A stretch of DNA of 64,000 nucleotides from Cymbomonas tetramitiformis (lineage: Eukaryota; Chlorophyta; Pyramimonadophyceae; Pyramimonadales; Pyramimonadaceae): contig LGRX02025774.1 of the NCBI GenBank assembly GCA_001247695.2, forward strand, positions 1-64,000, written 5' to 3'. Position numbers and translations under genes: made by a program. Under the pieces are notes generated by a model that was given only the letters and a program-made list of their open reading frames with translations, was not told the origin of the DNA and searched no databases. Below, in pieces: positions 10,591 through 21,190 of the stretch (position 1 is its first letter; each line of letters opens with the position of its first letter).

Positions 10591-10777
10591 CTTTACCTCA
10601 ACCCCTTTGACTTCTTTGTCAATCTTTACTAATCAGCCATTTGGCAGATTTTCTGGCCAGATTTACAGCCGGATCGCGTTCGTCGACCCTTCTCTCCTCC
10701 CTACCCCTCTGGAAGTTGGAATTCCTCGACATCAACCTAAACAGCAACCCCCTCAAACGCTGTTCATCAACGGCTTC
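10591..10777. other. Unassigned spacer between two LTRs
   Basis: About 190 bp between the family B LTR and the family A LTR. A short plus-strand frame runs across it into the next LTR, but nothing recognisable is encoded. It may be the rest of the family B LTR, target DNA or a host exon fragment. Confidence 0.4.
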
Positions 10778-11441
10778 TGTGCCCGGAGGCACAGCGTGAG
10801 CCGATATGTCTATGCGTCTGTATGTGTGTCATCGGGAGTAATCTGGGATTGACACGATGACAGTGAAATTGGGCTTGAAATCACGATGAGAATGAGTACC
10901 AGATGTCCGGGGTATGACAGTATGACAGTATGACATTATGACACTATAGTAGTCTGACAGTACTGTGGGGTGGTCATCGTGGCACTTAGTCAGATCCTCG
11001 GGGAATGGCCAGATTCGCATCGGGATCGGAAAGACAATGAAATCGAATATCAGATGTCGGGGGTATGACAGTATGACATGACTATGACACTATGACAGTA
11101 CAGTAGTATGACAGTACTGTATGGCAGTCATCGTGTCAGTCCGTCGACGTAACATCTGAATCGAGAATGACGAATCGGAATTAGAAATCGAGATCGGATC
11201 GGGAATTGCACGTTGAGCCGTGGTGTGACATCGGGTGCCGGGTGGTTGACCCTGCAGCCCGAGTGACGAGTGAATAAGTAGAGCACTTGAGAAGTGTTTA
11301 GCCTTCAGAACTCGGAACCGAATTATCGTTTACACCTCAGTCTGGCCCTGATCCAGTATATTATAAAAACCGAATTGTGTACCTTTGCACGTTTCAATCA
11401 AAAACATCATTCCGAGCATCTGTCGTAGTGCCCCTGGCACA
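10778..11441 (+). repeat. LTR of gypsy family A (664 bp)
   Basis: Starts TGTGCCCGGAGG and ends CCTGGCACA, so it has TG...CA termini. It is homologous along its whole length to the 698-bp LTR at 55133-55830. Internal tandem ATGACAGT-type repeats (10915-10970, 11060-11120) account for much of the length difference. It is not a clean solo LTR, because 9 bp of internal sequence including the primer-binding site follow it. Confidence 0.85.
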
Positions 11442-11443
11442 TT

Positions 11444-11450
11444 TGGTATC
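11444..11450 (+). promoter_or_regulatory. Truncated primer-binding site (initiator tRNA-Met type)
   Basis: TGGTATC two bases after the LTR end matches the 3' end of initiator tRNA-Met. The sequence then switches abruptly into the antisense LINE. The intact family A copy has TGGTATCA at 55833-55840. Confidence 0.65.
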
Positions 11451-14400
11451 TTTTTGCGTTACTTTGAACGTCTCCGCGCGTTCAGCCCTGTCCGAGAACA
11501 TCCCTCGCATCTGTGGGTTGTTGCATCCTCCTAGGGCGTGTCCTACTCTCATGAGGAAGCCCTTTGCGTAGTCTACCCCTTTGTGTCCGCATCCTTCCAG
11601 GGTGCACTTTCCGCCTCCTCCGGCTGAGTTTTTCGCCGTCTCATAGTCTTGTGCTGGCAGTATTCTCAGTCTGCATTTGAGTACCGTTTTTCGTGCCGCA
11701 AATGTGGCTTGTTTCCAGAAGCCGTTCGTTATTATGTGTAATGGCGTGTCTCCTTTGAGGTGCTTCATTGTTTCGTTTAGCCAGCTCTCGGTGGCCCTGC
11801 CCTCTTGAACCGGGGGGGCGTTCCTCTTTTCCGTTCTGTGTGTCATGTCGTGTTTTCTTTGTTTCCATCTTGTTCTGGGCATCGGGTCCTCCATCATTGC
11901 ATGGACTCTAGACTCCTCCGTGACACGGTCGTGGTGAGCTTGTTTTTCGTTTGTCGACTTCCCTTGTGGCTCTTCCCGCTGCTCAATGAGTTTATTGAGC
12001 ATGTCAAAAATTCCCTCGTCATTGTGTTCCTCTTGGGTCATTTCTAGCCTCTCCGCGAGCTCGTTGAGTTCCTTAAATATTTCTTCCCCTTCAGAGGGTG
12101 GGGGTGGTGTTTCTGCGGGTTCGGGGTCGTTTCCTCGGGTGGGGTCCATTCTGCCCTCTGTTTCCCGTTGTTCTTGGTGCTCCTGCACCTCTCGCAAAAG
12201 GAGCATCTCCTCTTCCTCCCTTTGTCCCATCATGGCCTTTATTTGCCTGTCTTCTTCGTCTCGGGTCTGGTCGGCTTGTTGCTGCTGGTTGGGTACCAGG
12301 TCCCGTATTATCGCTTGTTCCTCTTCAGTTTGTTGCGCTTGGTCATGGTGCGCCTCCCATCTGAAATTGCGCTCAGTTTTCAGTTGGTGGGTCCAGGTTG
12401 TGGGTTCTCCCTGGAGTGCAGTCATTTTTGTTGAGAGTCTGCTGTTTCCTTGGGCTTGTCGTTCACGAAGAAGTGCAGTTACGTATTTTTGTACCGCGAG
12501 CTTTCCCTTTAGCTCCCTGCTGTTCGAGTCTTCGTCTGGTACCGTGGGTTTGACTTTTATTGTCTCATTATTGTCCCACGCTTCCGTGAGGGTTCCCGTA
12601 GTACAGGCTTGTTTGGCTGCCTCGTCGGCCTTTTCGTTCCCCACAATTCCCGTGTGTGCCTTGACTTTCAGCAGTGAGACCGCGTGCCCCGCTGCTACTA
12701 ATGCCTCAATGTTGACTAGTATGGCATACAGGCGGTCCCTTTGTTGGTGGTGTTCCATGTTGTGAGGTTTCGTTCTCATGCTCTCCAGCTGTCTTATGGA
12801 GTTGGCACTGTCCGTGCAAATGGTGAGTCCGTCGCCACTTGGTGGTGGCGGGAGCGTCACCGCTTTTTGTATGGCGAGAAGTTCGGCTCTGTTCACCTCC
12901 TGGTCCTCGCCTTCCCATCGAATCATGTGGGCCTCCCCTTCCCCGGACCTGGGGTCCCATACCGCGGCTCCTGAGGCCCATTCTTTGCCTCCTTCTTCTG
13001 TTTCTATCTCTCTTTTGCTTCCATCCGTGTAAAGGTACGAGGTTGCCTTGTGAGCCCTTTGAGGGGAGGGGTACGTCAATTGAGCTGGTGTGTCCCTCGG
13101 GGCTCGGTTCCTGGGGTCCTCTGTTCGGTCTCTTGTCAGTTTCCATCTCCTTCCTTGGACTCCCGGTTCGTGTTCGGGCCAGAAGTCAGTGGGGTATCTG
13201 ACAACTTTTGACTTTGCTACTGTGTCCCATATCGTTTGGGCGTCATTCTGTCTTGTAAGCCTGGTGTGCAAAGTGTTCGCTTCCACCACCTGTTGCACGG
13301 TGGGGGGGTGTATGTTCCATTTACCTCCCCGGCTTCCGGGGAGGAGTTCCCATTTGGCTAGTCCTTCTTCCACGTGGAGGTGGCTGTCCTCCCACCAAGT
13401 TTCCACTTCCTCTTGTACGTTGCAGCACTGGGGGCAGAGGTCGTTCCGCAAGTGTGGCCCTGTGTTGCACATTCTTCCCATTGCATTCGTCATGTCCTTC
13501 GTCTTAATTTCCGGGAGTTCGTATCGCTGCCACGGTCTTGTGTCAACCACACAGTCCACCCTGGGGGTGCGTCCTGCTTGGTTTGGTTCGTTCGCGTCGT
13601 GTAGGTTTGCCTCTCTCACCGGCTGTTTGACGGCTGAGGTGGTGCGCACCTTGCTCTGCGGGCAGGTTGTGAGTGCCCTCCTTATGCAGTCTGCGGCAGT
13701 GTCCGGGTCCCCGCAGTGTGCCTGCCATCCCGCCTTGTTGGCAACTATCAGCACTCTGAGGTTCCAGTTGCATTGTTTCGCTTGCTGGTGGGTGGCACCC
13801 ATCCAGTGGTCAGGGGGTAGAAACGTGAATTTGCCTTGTGGTATTTCAAATAGTTCGTGTATTAGGTGCCCTGCGTGTGCGTTGTATAGTTTCCTGTATG
13901 GGGTTTTTTCATACGTTGGGTATACTCCGACCCCGAACACCGGCTCTTGTGTGGTGGTGGCCGCAACGGCAAAGTCCAGTGCCTTTTTGAGGTCCTGTGG
14001 CGTGTATTCTGGGTTGAACTGGTAGGCCCCCAATTTCATCCAGTTTGCCGTCCAGGCTGAGCCTCTGGCCCCGAACACCTTGTCTCTGTCATACTTGGCG
14101 TAGTACGTCGTGGTGTGGTGGTGAACATTGAGGGTTGAGGCAAATAGTTCGGTGGTAATTCCGAATGCCTGTTGTAATGCTCTTTGCATCTGGGCAGGGA
14201 ATGTCCAATGGTTTTGCAAGTTCTTTTTTCGTTCCTCCTTTTCTTCTTTGCTTGAGTACCTAATGAGGAGGTGCCCTATTTCCTCCTCGAACGTGGAGAC
14301 CTGTATTTTATGGTCTTCCCACATTTCAGTGCGTAGTGTGCGCTGGTGCGGGGTTTGGTGGTCTGTGGTGCCCACTGCCTGGGTGTATCTTTCATGTAGC

Positions 14401-15920
14401 CTGAGGAGCTTTTCTTTCGTGAGGGTGCCTATGTACTTCCCATTCCTGTGGTAGCTGTGGGCGAGTTCCCCCTCTAGCCGTAGCTGGCAGTGGTGCTCTC
14501 TGTTGTCCACAATGTCCTGTTCTGGGTTGGTTTCTGTCGGGTCCAGTGTTAGGTTTCCTGCATGTAGTGTGGGCCAGGCCTGTCCCAGGTGCGGCCTTCC
14601 GGCCAGTATTTCTCTGAGGCCTGTGGGGTGAGTCACCTGGGAGCCCCTTGTTCGCAGTCTTCTATTCAGGGTTGGGAAGGTGGTCGCGCTTTGGCCCCTT
14701 CTTTTGGCTAGTTTTAGGTAGTCTGTTATGGTTTCCCTTGTACTCCATGAGTAGGAGTCATCCCCCTCTGGGTGCCTCCACTGGGTTCTGTATTGCTTCA
14801 CTAGGGAGTGGGGGTCCGTTGGGTCTACGAGTAGGGTCCTCATTGCCACAATTTCTTTCGGCTTGTCTATCGTTCGGCCTTTCTCAAAGCCGGTTTCGAG
14901 TTTTTCAGCCATGGGGTCTATTTCATCTATCCATTTAGTTTGTGAGCGTGTGTGGAGGGGCTGAGGTTCCTCCTCTTCCTCCATCGGCACCGGGCCGGTA
15001 GTCTCCGTTTCGTTAATCCTTGTGAGCGGGTGCAGGGAGAGTTGCCTGTGAATCTCTTCCCTGGGGACCAGCCTCGCCTCCCATTCCGTCATTTTGGCCC
15101 TCAGCTGCTCCGAGTTGAGGCGCGGGAGGTTGGTTCGTATTGCGTGGGGGTCCAGTGGCCCTTCACTGGGCATGCTCCTGTATTGTTGCTTCAGCCTTCG
15201 GTTTGTAAGACTGTCATAAAAGTCCCCAGGCTTCGTTATGTCCCTCGGCTGGGCTTCACACAGGTATGGGTATAGGTGCGCCAGGCCTTTTGCTATGGCA
15301 CTGCGGTCTGTGTTGAGGGTTGCATCTGTGCATTGTTCCCTGACGTTCACCTGGCTAATTGCATGTTGGCCATCTCGTGTAGTAAGGAGCGCTAGGTCTG
15401 GGAAGTGCGTAAAAAGTTTGAGGCATGTTGTGAAATTTATCGCAGTTGGCGTGTCCCTGGGTAGTGTGAGCTTGGCGGTTTGGTCTGTGCACATCGCCTG
15501 CCAGTCTGGGGGCGCCGGTATGTCCCCATCCATTATTTTGCCTGCTTTCGTTTTTCTTGTCGTTCCCTCCATCTCTTTGTCGGACTTTTTTCTGGTCGCC
15601 CCTTTTAGCTGTTCCATTATCTTTGGTGGTGGGGTCTGGAGTTGTCTGAGCATTCCCTCTGTCCCCTGGGGCGTAATGTTGTATCTGAGTAGGGCATTGA
15701 GTTTTCTTAGTGTGTTGTGTTTTGTCTGGTGCCCCCCCAGAGTTTGTCGAGGTCTGTGCAATTCCTGCGTGTGGTGCTGTGGTATTCTACCAGTCCCCTG
15801 GTGGACCTGCTGACGTGGGACATTCTGAGTCTCGACTTTAGATTTATTTGCCTCCACGCCGGGCCCCGTACCGCTCCTCTGTCCTCTTCGCTGTGCATGG
15901 CCTCTAGCAGTCCGCTCCAA
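11451..15920 (-). pseudogene. LINE ORF2 C-terminal part: middle domain, PCIF1-like fold, RNase H, truncated zinc knuckle
   Basis: The frame is open for about 1490 codons. A domain with LAHLYPYLCEAQPRD (about 15230-15290) is shared with the element at 31596, where it lies before the protease instead. A methyltransferase-like fold at about 13780-14370 has QNHWTFP, FGITTELFASTLN, FGARGSAW, GAYQFNPEYT and FTFLPPDHW. RNase H lies at about 12600-13050, with YTDGSK, NRAELLAI, CTDSAN and KAHTGIVGNEKADE. A Gln/Glu-rich linker precedes the knuckle CTLEGC...H..GGC at about 11490-11610. Past 11451 the frame reads into the LTR, so the true C-terminus with the RLE nuclease is missing. The N-terminal 60 residues overlap the previous frame and are probably not real. 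Confidence 0.8.
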
Positions 15921-16579
15921 ATCGACTGGGCGTAGACTGCTTGGAGTGGCACCATGCCCAGGCCGAACTTTTCTTTTTCCTGTGTGGTGAAAATGTTTGG
16001 TGTCCCGTTGCGGGGTAGACCTTGTATGTTTTTTGTGGCCCCCCCTATTATTTTGTTGAAGTCGTCTATTTCGCCCGCTGTGTATAGCCCTAGGTGCGAT
16101 CCATATCTGAATTTCCCGAGTATTGCGGAGTGGAGGGAGTATTCCTTTTGGTCCGGCGTTAGTGGGGAGCGTAGTAGAGCTTGTATTCTGTGGTTCATCT
16201 CTTCCTTAGCGGCCTCTTTCTCTTTGTCCCACCTGCCTGTGAATGCCAGTAGTACTCCCAGGTATTTGTATGTGTCGTCTGGCTTGAGTAGCTTGAAGTG
16301 GCTTCGCCTGCCGTCCACTCCCAGCATTCTGAGGTCTTTATGGAGTTGTTCGGGTATGGAGACCCCATTTTTTATGCCGGTTATGGCTGACTTGGTGAGG
16401 TTAATTTTGAGTTCACTCCACTGTGAGAATGCCTGTAGTTTGTGTAGCTGAGCTCTCATGTGGAAAATCGTGGGGCATAGTATGAGTAGGTCGTCGACGA
16501 ACGCCCCTGCTGTTGTCCTGAAGGGGGCCCAGCCTTTCCTGTTCTGCTGAGTACTTGTGTTGGTACCCATGCTCTCCAA
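15707..16579 (-). pseudogene. LINE reverse transcriptase, thumb side
   Basis: Contains the catalytic FVDD box (about 16490), LKINLTKSAITGI, KYLGVLLAF and the downstream KEYSLHSAILGKFRYGSHLGLY segment typical of LINE RTs. It continues the RT started in the frame at 16413-17606; the two overlap between 16413 and 16579, showing a single frame break near 16500. A further break near 15800 leads into the C-terminal frame. Confidence 0.85.
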
Positions 16580-17606
16580 CCTCTAGCCATCTTAACAACG
16601 GTTCCTGGTATATTATGAAGAGGAGAGGGCTCATGCTGTCCCCCTGGAGAAGTCCTCTTTGCACCTGTACGGTTTTGTGTGAGGTTTCCCCTCCTACCCT
16701 GGTGCTCATGGACATTGTGTCATGGCTTTGTGTACCCAGGACATCCCGCACCACCTGTGTGAGTTCGTCGGGTATCCCAAGGTACTGCATCGTGTGCAGT
16801 AGTTTGTTGTGGTCCACTGAGCCGTACGCATTTTCGAAGTCTACATACAGGCCATGCAGTTCCCGTCCTGAGACGTTTGCATCCTCAATCGCATTGGTTA
16901 CTCTGGTGAGTTGTCGAAGCGTGTTCCTTTTTTCCCTTGAGCCTTCCTGCGCCTGGGCTAGTATTCCTTGCGTTTCGCAGAACGTGGAGAGCATGTTGGC
17001 TATCTGTGAGGTGTATAGTTTGAATACCCCTTCGAGCAGGGCTATGGGTCGGTAGTTTTGCTGTAAGGTGACATCCCCTTTCTTGTGGTGGAAGCAGAAT
17101 GTCCCTTTTTTCCAGGTGAGAGGAACATGTTTGCTGTTCCACATTTCCAGCATGAGTGCGTGTAGTGCGTCGTGGAAGTCCTCTGGCATGTACTTGAGAA
17201 TTTCGTTCGGGGTCCTGATGGGGCCTGGTGCTTTGTTGTTGTTTAGGGTATGTACCGCTTTGCTGTAGCCCTGTCGACTTATTGTGAGGTCCAACCCAGT
17301 GGGGTCTGGTCTTGGTGCCTTTATGAGGCATTCCCTATGGGCTGGGTCTTCCCATGGTGGGGGTTTCAGGTCGGGTAGACTACGGTGCTCCATCCTGTAC
17401 GGTGCTGAGTGGGCCATGTGGTCTGCTAATGCGTTTGCAATGTTCCCATGGCCTACAGCCAGGTTGCCCTCCCTGTCCTGCAGGGCCTGTATGTTCGCAG
17501 TGGGGGCATAGCCTGTTTCTTGCGCTTTGTTATATATCCTTTTGTGGTATCGTTTTTGGTTGTTCCAGTATTCTCTTACAGTTTTGTCATTGTGCCTTTG
17601 CTTGGC
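16413..17606 (-). pseudogene. LINE reverse transcriptase, fingers and palm
   Basis: The RT core is readable from about 17300 down: KAPGPIRTPNEILKYMP, RPIALLEGVFKLYT, motif A LYVDFENAYGSVDH (about 16805-16845) and motif B GLLQGDSMSPLLF (about 16635-16665). The region 17418-17606 is open in the same frame, directly after the TGA at 17607-17609. The first ATG (17417) is therefore probably not the native start. Confidence 0.85.
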
Positions 17607-18167
17607 TCATTTCCAGTGCTGTTTGACCACTTTGTGCGCTGCCGACCTTTCTTTCTTGGCTTCCTCAGTAAGCCACGACACCCATTCCTTTGCATCTGCA
17701 TTGTCCCTGTCCGTTGGGCCCTTCATCTCTCCTTCCTTCAGGCATTGGAGGGTTGAGTGTTCCGTGTGTGGGTTTCGTAGGTGTCGTTTGGTTTGCTTGT
17801 GCATTCTCATCTTGAGTATTGTAGCGTCCCTTTCTTTTCTGTCTTTTTTGCTCATTAGCAGGTTTTTCTCCACTCGGTTGGAGGTGCCTCCAACTATTGT
17901 GGTTGGCAGCTCTTCGTCTTGTAGCGCACATTTGTTTGCCTCGGTGAGTATGTTTAGCACGGTTTCTCCCGCTCTGTCTATGGTGGCATGCGCTACCTGC
18001 CTGTTGCCCTCTTCCCTGCACTGGGTGGCTACATCTGTTATGCGTTTCAGCTCAGCAGTTCTGGCATAGTCGTGTGTCCTGAGGAGGACGTTTTGGAGTG
18101 TTTCCCGGTTGGTTTTGTTTAGGGGCGTGTTCAGCTTTGAATGCCCTGGTTGGGGTTCGCGGTCCAC
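17607..18167 (-). pseudogene. LINE linker between APE and RT
   Basis: A 186-residue open frame rich in Lys, Arg, Glu and Thr, in the same frame as the RT fingers, and separated from it only by one TGA. It overlaps the end of the APE frame (18052-18167), marking a frame break near 18100. It corresponds to the usual helical linker between endonuclease and RT and has no recognised motif of its own. Confidence 0.6.
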
Positions 18168-20682
18168 ATATATATGGTTCGTGGGTATTTATGCTGTCCA
18201 ACTGGAGGGTTGCCAGGCTTACCATCTCGTGGTCACTCGTGTGGTGCCGGGAGAGGTGTGTGGTGCCCCCCCTCTCGTATTGCGCCTGCTTGTTCCTTGG
18301 TGCGAGCCATCTGTCTATGTTTCTGTTTTTCGCCCAGTTCAGTGTGGTATTGACTGGCGGGCCTACATTGTGAAGGTCTAGCTCCTCCGCGAGTTTCGTC
18401 CATTGCCTGTCGGTTTTCGTCACCCCTTTGCCTGTGCTGGTATTGCTCGCATTGAGGTCTCCTCCTATAACTACATGCTCGTTCGCTTTTTCCGCGGTTT
18501 TCCGGAGTATGTTGGTTGTGTACTTGAGTATTTTGTCCCTGGTTTTCCATTCCTCTGCCCCTGGCGGGTTGTAAATGCCTAGCACGTGGTACATTATTTC
18601 TCCGGGCAGGTGCAGTACAACGTGTAGGAGGTACCCCTCGAGGTGTCTCGCAGGGACAACATGGTGGTTGTGTGCATGGCTGTAGGGGTTGCCGAGGAGT
18701 ATTGCCACTCCTCCCTTCATTGCTTGTTCTGTAGTGCCCTCTGCTTTTTGCACCTCAGTTTTGGTGCCTATTGCAGTGTACTGCATGTCTCTAAACCTCC
18801 TCATCACACTGTCATGTGCGTGTTTCACTTCGGTGAGTACGATTACTTGTAGACTTTGTTGGTTATGGTCTCTTTTGCTAATGACTTCGGCAAGGTCGAG
18901 GCAGGCATCACTTTGTCCCGCCACATTCCATGTGAGCATGTGTAGGCGGTCCTTTCCTATATCCGCCTTCATTGGTTCTGTGAGAGGGGGTTGGTTTTCT
19001 CGGGAGTCTTGACTTGCCTCTGGTGCTTCTAATCGTGTGTCTTCGAATTTTTCCCATTGTGTTGTTGGTTCGTCCCGTGCTTGTTCCCATTCTTCGTTTG
19101 GGTGGGTTTCCTGTGCTTGCTGTTCCTCAGTTATTTGCCCGTCGTCACTTGGGGGTGTCGTGGGGGCTAATCTGTGGAGCCATCCCCATAGACCTGGCTG
19201 CTTCGTAGTAATTTTGCGTGCCCTCTCTTGGGTTTGCGGTGCCTGTCCTCCGGTCTCCAGGTCTGTGTTCAGGTCATCCGCAGGCCTCTGGGTCTCCGTC
19301 GCTCGCTGGCTGTCCACATGCGTTCGGCTTTGCCCCTCGGCAGTGGTCATCCTTTCTTTTACTGGCAGCTGTATGGACTTTCTGTAGGCGGTTATCGCAG
19401 TTCTGTCGGTGGCCCCCCATTTGCTGACCGCCTCGTTGAAGTGGGTGGGCCAGTGCCCTCCTGGGCATGTTTTTTGGTAGTGCATCCAAGCTTTGGTGGC
19501 CATCAGGACCCACACCCCGCAGCTGTATTGGTCTTGCGCATTTTGGTTTCCTACATTCATCAGTTCCACTGTCACTTGTTTGTTGAGTGCCTTGGTCAGG
19601 TGTCCCGCCCAGTTGGTTAGTTCCGCCGTTAGCCTTTTAGTGTTGCGTAGAGTTGCGTTGGTTCTTCCATTCGAGGAGTCATATATCCAGAGCTTAAATT
19701 TGTCATTTTCTTTGTCTGGTCCGGCCAGCACTACCCTCCAGTGTTTGCCATCGCAAACCGGTATGCAGAAGCCCCGGGAATTCCCGAGTAGCTGTAGTGC
19801 CTTCGTTGTGTGTGACTCTCCGTTAATATCCGGTTTTAGTGTTTCCCTCATTGTGGCTATTACTAGGGGGGGCATTGGGTCGTCTTCATATAGTGCATGG
19901 GCATGTTGCATTTGGAACATGTTTAGTCGGCCCCTCCTTTCGAATAGTCCCTTTGTGGTGGTGTTGTATGGGTACATTTCCGCATGGTCCTGGGTTCCTC
20001 CACCCGTCATGTTTGTTTCCCAGCGACGGTTGTGCTGCCATATCCTCTGTCTAGTCCTTCGCATCAGCAGTTTGCCTTTCGTTGGGGTGCCTTCTCTTAT
20101 CGCTGTTATCGAGTGTTCTGGCCTCCTTGTCCTGACGAACATGGGTTTACCGTTGCGGTAAATTATCCTGAGTAATTTGTGGCCATGGGGTGGCTGTGTC
20201 CGCCGTGTCGCCGCATTGCTCACCGCGGTCTTTTTTCTTCGCGTTCTGCGGCTAATCGTTATGGTGTTGCGTTTAGTGTTGTTTATTCCCCCTGTACTAC
20301 TGTGAGTCTTTTCTCTTGGTATTAGCGTCATTATCAGTGTAATGAGTATTGGGGTTATGGCAAGTGCAGCGTTCCACAGTGGCCCGGCAGCTCCATGTCG
20401 TGTTCCCCTCGGGTAGTGTGGTTCTGCTTGCATCCGTGAGTTTATGGTTACAGCGTTACATTGCCCCAAATCACTTTTTGTAACACCCCTATCACTTTTT
20501 CCAGGGTGGGCCCCGTTTCTTGTGTGTGTTTTCGTGGTTGTGTAAAAATTTTGGGGCGTTTGAGCGTGTTTTCCAAAAAAGTTTGTTTTTACGTAGAGCA
20601 TTTTCGGGAATTCGCTTGTGGTCGAATGTCGGCAGTTCGCTCTCATTTTCTGTGTGTGGCAGCTTCCTGTTCTTCCTAGCAT
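18052..20682 (-). CDS. LINE ORF2 N-terminal part: Ulp1-like protease and APE endonuclease
   Basis: This 876-codon open frame carries two enzymes. The Ulp1/C48-type cysteine protease lies at about 19480-19790, with the His in CDGKHWRV, the Asp in WIYDSSNG, and Gln plus Cys in QDQYSCGVWV. The apurinic/apyrimidinic-type endonuclease, which nicks target DNA, lies at about 18180-18950, with TWNVAG, LTEVKH, GGVAILLG, YNPPG, GGDLNAS, RNIDRW and SDHEM, so every catalytic motif is visible. A hydrophobic stretch near the N-terminus (ALAITPILITLIMTLI, about 20310-20360) may be a membrane segment. The first 80 residues lie in a duplicated segment and their frame is uncertain. A proteolytic role in polyprotein or SUMO/ubiquitin processing is inferred, not shown. 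Confidence 0.85.
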   Translation of the reverse strand: MLGRTGSCHTQKMRANCRHSTTSEFPKMLYVKTNFFGKHAQTPQNFYTTTKTHTRNGAHPGKSDRGVTKSDLGQCNAVTINSRMQAEPHYPRGTRHGAAGPLWNAALAITPILITLIMTLIPREKTHSSTGGINNTKRNTITISRRTRRKKTAVSNAATRRTQPPHGHKLLRIIYRNGKPMFVRTRRPEHSITAIREGTPTKGKLLMRRTRQRIWQHNRRWETNMTGGGTQDHAEMYPYNTTTKGLFERRGRLNMFQMQHAHALYEDDPMPPLVIATMRETLKPDINGESHTTKALQLLGNSRGFCIPVCDGKHWRVVLAGPDKENDKFKLWIYDSSNGRTNATLRNTKRLTAELTNWAGHLTKALNKQVTVELMNVGNQNAQDQYSCGVWVLMATKAWMHYQKTCPGGHWPTHFNEAVSKWGATDRTAITAYRKSIQLPVKERMTTAEGQSRTHVDSQRATETQRPADDLNTDLETGGQAPQTQERARKITTKQPGLWGWLHRLAPTTPPSDDGQITEEQQAQETHPNEEWEQARDEPTTQWEKFEDTRLEAPEASQDSRENQPPLTEPMKADIGKDRLHMLTWNVAGQSDACLDLAEVISKRDHNQQSLQVIVLTEVKHAHDSVMRRFRDMQYTAIGTKTEVQKAEGTTEQAMKGGVAILLGNPYSHAHNHHVVPARHLEGYLLHVVLHLPGEIMYHVLGIYNPPGAEEWKTRDKILKYTTNILRKTAEKANEHVVIGGDLNASNTSTGKGVTKTDRQWTKLAEELDLHNVGPPVNTTLNWAKNRNIDRWLAPRNKQAQYERGGTTHLSRHHTSDHEMVSLATLQLDSINTHEPYICGPRTPTRAFKAEHAPKQNQPGNTPKRPPQDTRLCQNC

Positions 20683-21190
20683 ATTCCCAAAGTTTTTCGG
20701 CGTTCATATTATTATACTGGCCTGTGTGGAGTCAATTGCACCGTTATTTGGTAGGGTTTCAGTAGGGTTGGTGCTTATATTGTGGCGGGGGCCCGTTGGT
20801 TTGCAGGGTGGGGGCTCATTTAACTTGTCTTCATGTGTTCGGCATAGTTTCTGGTCGGGGTGCTTGTTTCTACCCTGCCCCACCCGTTTCGGTTGCATCC
20901 ATTGTGCCTGTGTTACTGTCGAGTTAACGGTTACAGCGTTACACTGCCCTAAAGCCCCTGTTATAACGCCCTTGACATCTTTTCCTTGGCGGGCCCCCCA
21001 TGGTGTATGTCGTCCTGTTGGTGTGCCAAATTTTCGGGGGGGTTTGGAATGTTTTGCGAAATTTATTGTTTTTACGTAGAGCAATTTTAGGAATTCGCTT
21101 GTGGTCGAAGGTTGGTGGTCGGTCCTGACATTTCGTACAGCGCTTTCCCTTACCCTGTTGAGCCATCCTACAAAGTTTTTCGTCATCCTT
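20457..21190 (-). repeat. Internal direct duplication in the LINE
   Basis: About 250 bp at 20457-20700 is repeated, diverged, at 20938-21190. Both copies encode TFDHKRIP and, in another frame, TSEF..LYVKT and LGQCNAVT.NS. The same frames stay open in both copies, which hints at coding constraint in at least one frame. Confidence 0.7.

Noticed and set aside
10778..11450. Simple solo LTR
   Set aside because: The primer-binding site bases follow the LTR, so it is the 5' end of a broken element, not a solo LTR produced by LTR-LTR recombination.
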